A stretch of 12,667 nt of DNA from positions 1-12,667 of the forward strand of contig JAVBOJ010000137.1 of the NCBI GenBank assembly GCA_031550755.1. The letters are read 5' to 3'. The position numbers and the translations under genes are program-made. Source of the stretch: JAVBOJ01 sp031550755 (lineage in GTDB: Bacteria; Bacillota; Clostridia; Oscillospirales; UBA929). Below are positions 12,208 through 12,667 of the stretch, piece by piece (the first letter of the stretch is position 1; each line of letters starts with the position of its first letter). The notes beneath the pieces are model-generated. The model searched no databases. It was given only the letters and a program-made list of their open reading frames with translations, and had not been told where the DNA came from.

Positions 12208-12243
12208 CTGTTGACATACTTGGATTATACGGAGGAGAAAGCA

Positions 12244-12667
12244 ATGAAAAAACAGAGAAAATTCAGGATGTTATCCGGCCTGCTGGCCGTGATCATGATT
12301 GTTTCGCTGACATCCGTCAGCGCCTTGGCGGAAAACAGTCCGGTCGTGTCCGACGCCGTCGATTTTGACGTCTTTTTGAACGTTGATCCGGCGCTGGGGG
12401 TGGATCCCTCCACGCTGTCCGGTAAAATCGGCGGGTATCTGGATACGCTGATTGCCGCCGGGCTGTCCGAGAACGGGACAAAAACCCACCGGATTGTCAG
12501 CTCGGCCGCGTCCATCGACCCGACCGACCTGACGAAATGGCATGTGTACGACCACTATGATACCGCTTGGTACACAGGCTCGTCCGCGTGGGCGTCGGCG
12601 TACGGTGCGGCCAGAGGATTGGCCAACAACCATCTTCCCGAGATTTGGTATTATTACGGCGTGTCGG
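12244..12667 (+). CDS. Secreted protein of unknown function (N-terminal part, runs off the window)
   Basis: An open frame from ATG 12244 to the window end (141 codons, no stop), with GGAGGAG six bases upstream. It opens with a clear Sec signal peptide: a basic start MKKQRKFR, a hydrophobic core LSGLLAVIMIVSL, and a likely cleavage after SALA at residue 29. The mature part begins ENSPVVSDAVDFDVFLNVDP and continues into a region rich in Trp and Tyr (KWHVYDHYDTAWYTGSSAWASAYGAARGLANNHLPEIWYYYGVS). I do not recognise a domain in the visible part. No LPXTG, lipobox or repeat is seen so far. It is divergent from the kinase gene by 194 bp with its own promoter candidate, so it may be regulated by, or give a signal to, that system. 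That is inference. Confidence 0.85.
   Translation, partial: MKKQRKFRMLSGLLAVIMIVSLTSVSALAENSPVVSDAVDFDVFLNVDPALGVDPSTLSGKIGGYLDTLIAAGLSENGTKTHRIVSSAASIDPTDLTKWHVYDHYDTAWYTGSSAWASAYGAARGLANNHLPEIWYYYGVS

Noticed and set aside
12211..12216. TTGACA as -35 of the secreted-protein gene
   Set aside because: No -10 lies at 16-18 bp downstream; that position falls on the ribosome site.

Overview
This window looks like part of the chromosome of a GC-rich, endospore-forming Firmicute, most likely of the Oscillospiraceae/Ruminococcaceae type. The evidence is a SpoIIID homologue, a Tlp-type small acid-soluble spore protein, strong GGAGG ribosome sites, GTG/TTG starts, and a REC-SARP response regulator paired with a LytS/YehU-type kinase. 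The family or genus is an inference. No phage, transposase, CRISPR array or RNA gene is visible.

Layout. Positions 1-452 hold no convincing gene. They carry about 2.5 copies of a 133/134-bp GC-rich tandem repeat and two large hairpins. A minus-strand spore-type operon follows: a short HMA-fold protein without its metal cysteines (862-1065), tlp (631-849) and a 55-aa His-rich small ORF (453-620). Upstream of it is a LysM protein (1164-1889) with its own terminator. From 2020 a plus-strand run encodes a DegV fatty-acid-binding protein, an ABC-F ATPase, a flavodoxin-like protein, a YdcF-family membrane protein and a REC/HD-GYP protein. The three middle genes are joined by 4-bp ATGA overlaps.

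The minus-strand block 7232-9856 contains a tightly coupled ECF sigma cluster: sigma factor, small single-TM candidate anti-sigma, a TM2-like membrane protein and a LiaI/LiaF-like membrane protein. After it come spoIIID, with its own sigma-E-like promoter candidate, and a 40-aa hydrophilic ORF that ends at a shared terminator hairpin.

The last block looks like a signalling locus. A REC-SARP response regulator (10019-10831) overlaps a stand-alone receiver (10828-11190) that has Glu at the phospho-acceptor position. That receiver's stop codon lies inside a perfect 33-bp hairpin. A LytS/YehU-type histidine kinase (11318-12049) faces the pair convergently. Divergent from the kinase is a secreted protein of unknown function that runs off the window. 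The simplest reading is that the kinase phosphorylates the REC-SARP protein, the degenerate receiver modulates this, and the secreted protein may be an output or input. The roles of the last two are inference.
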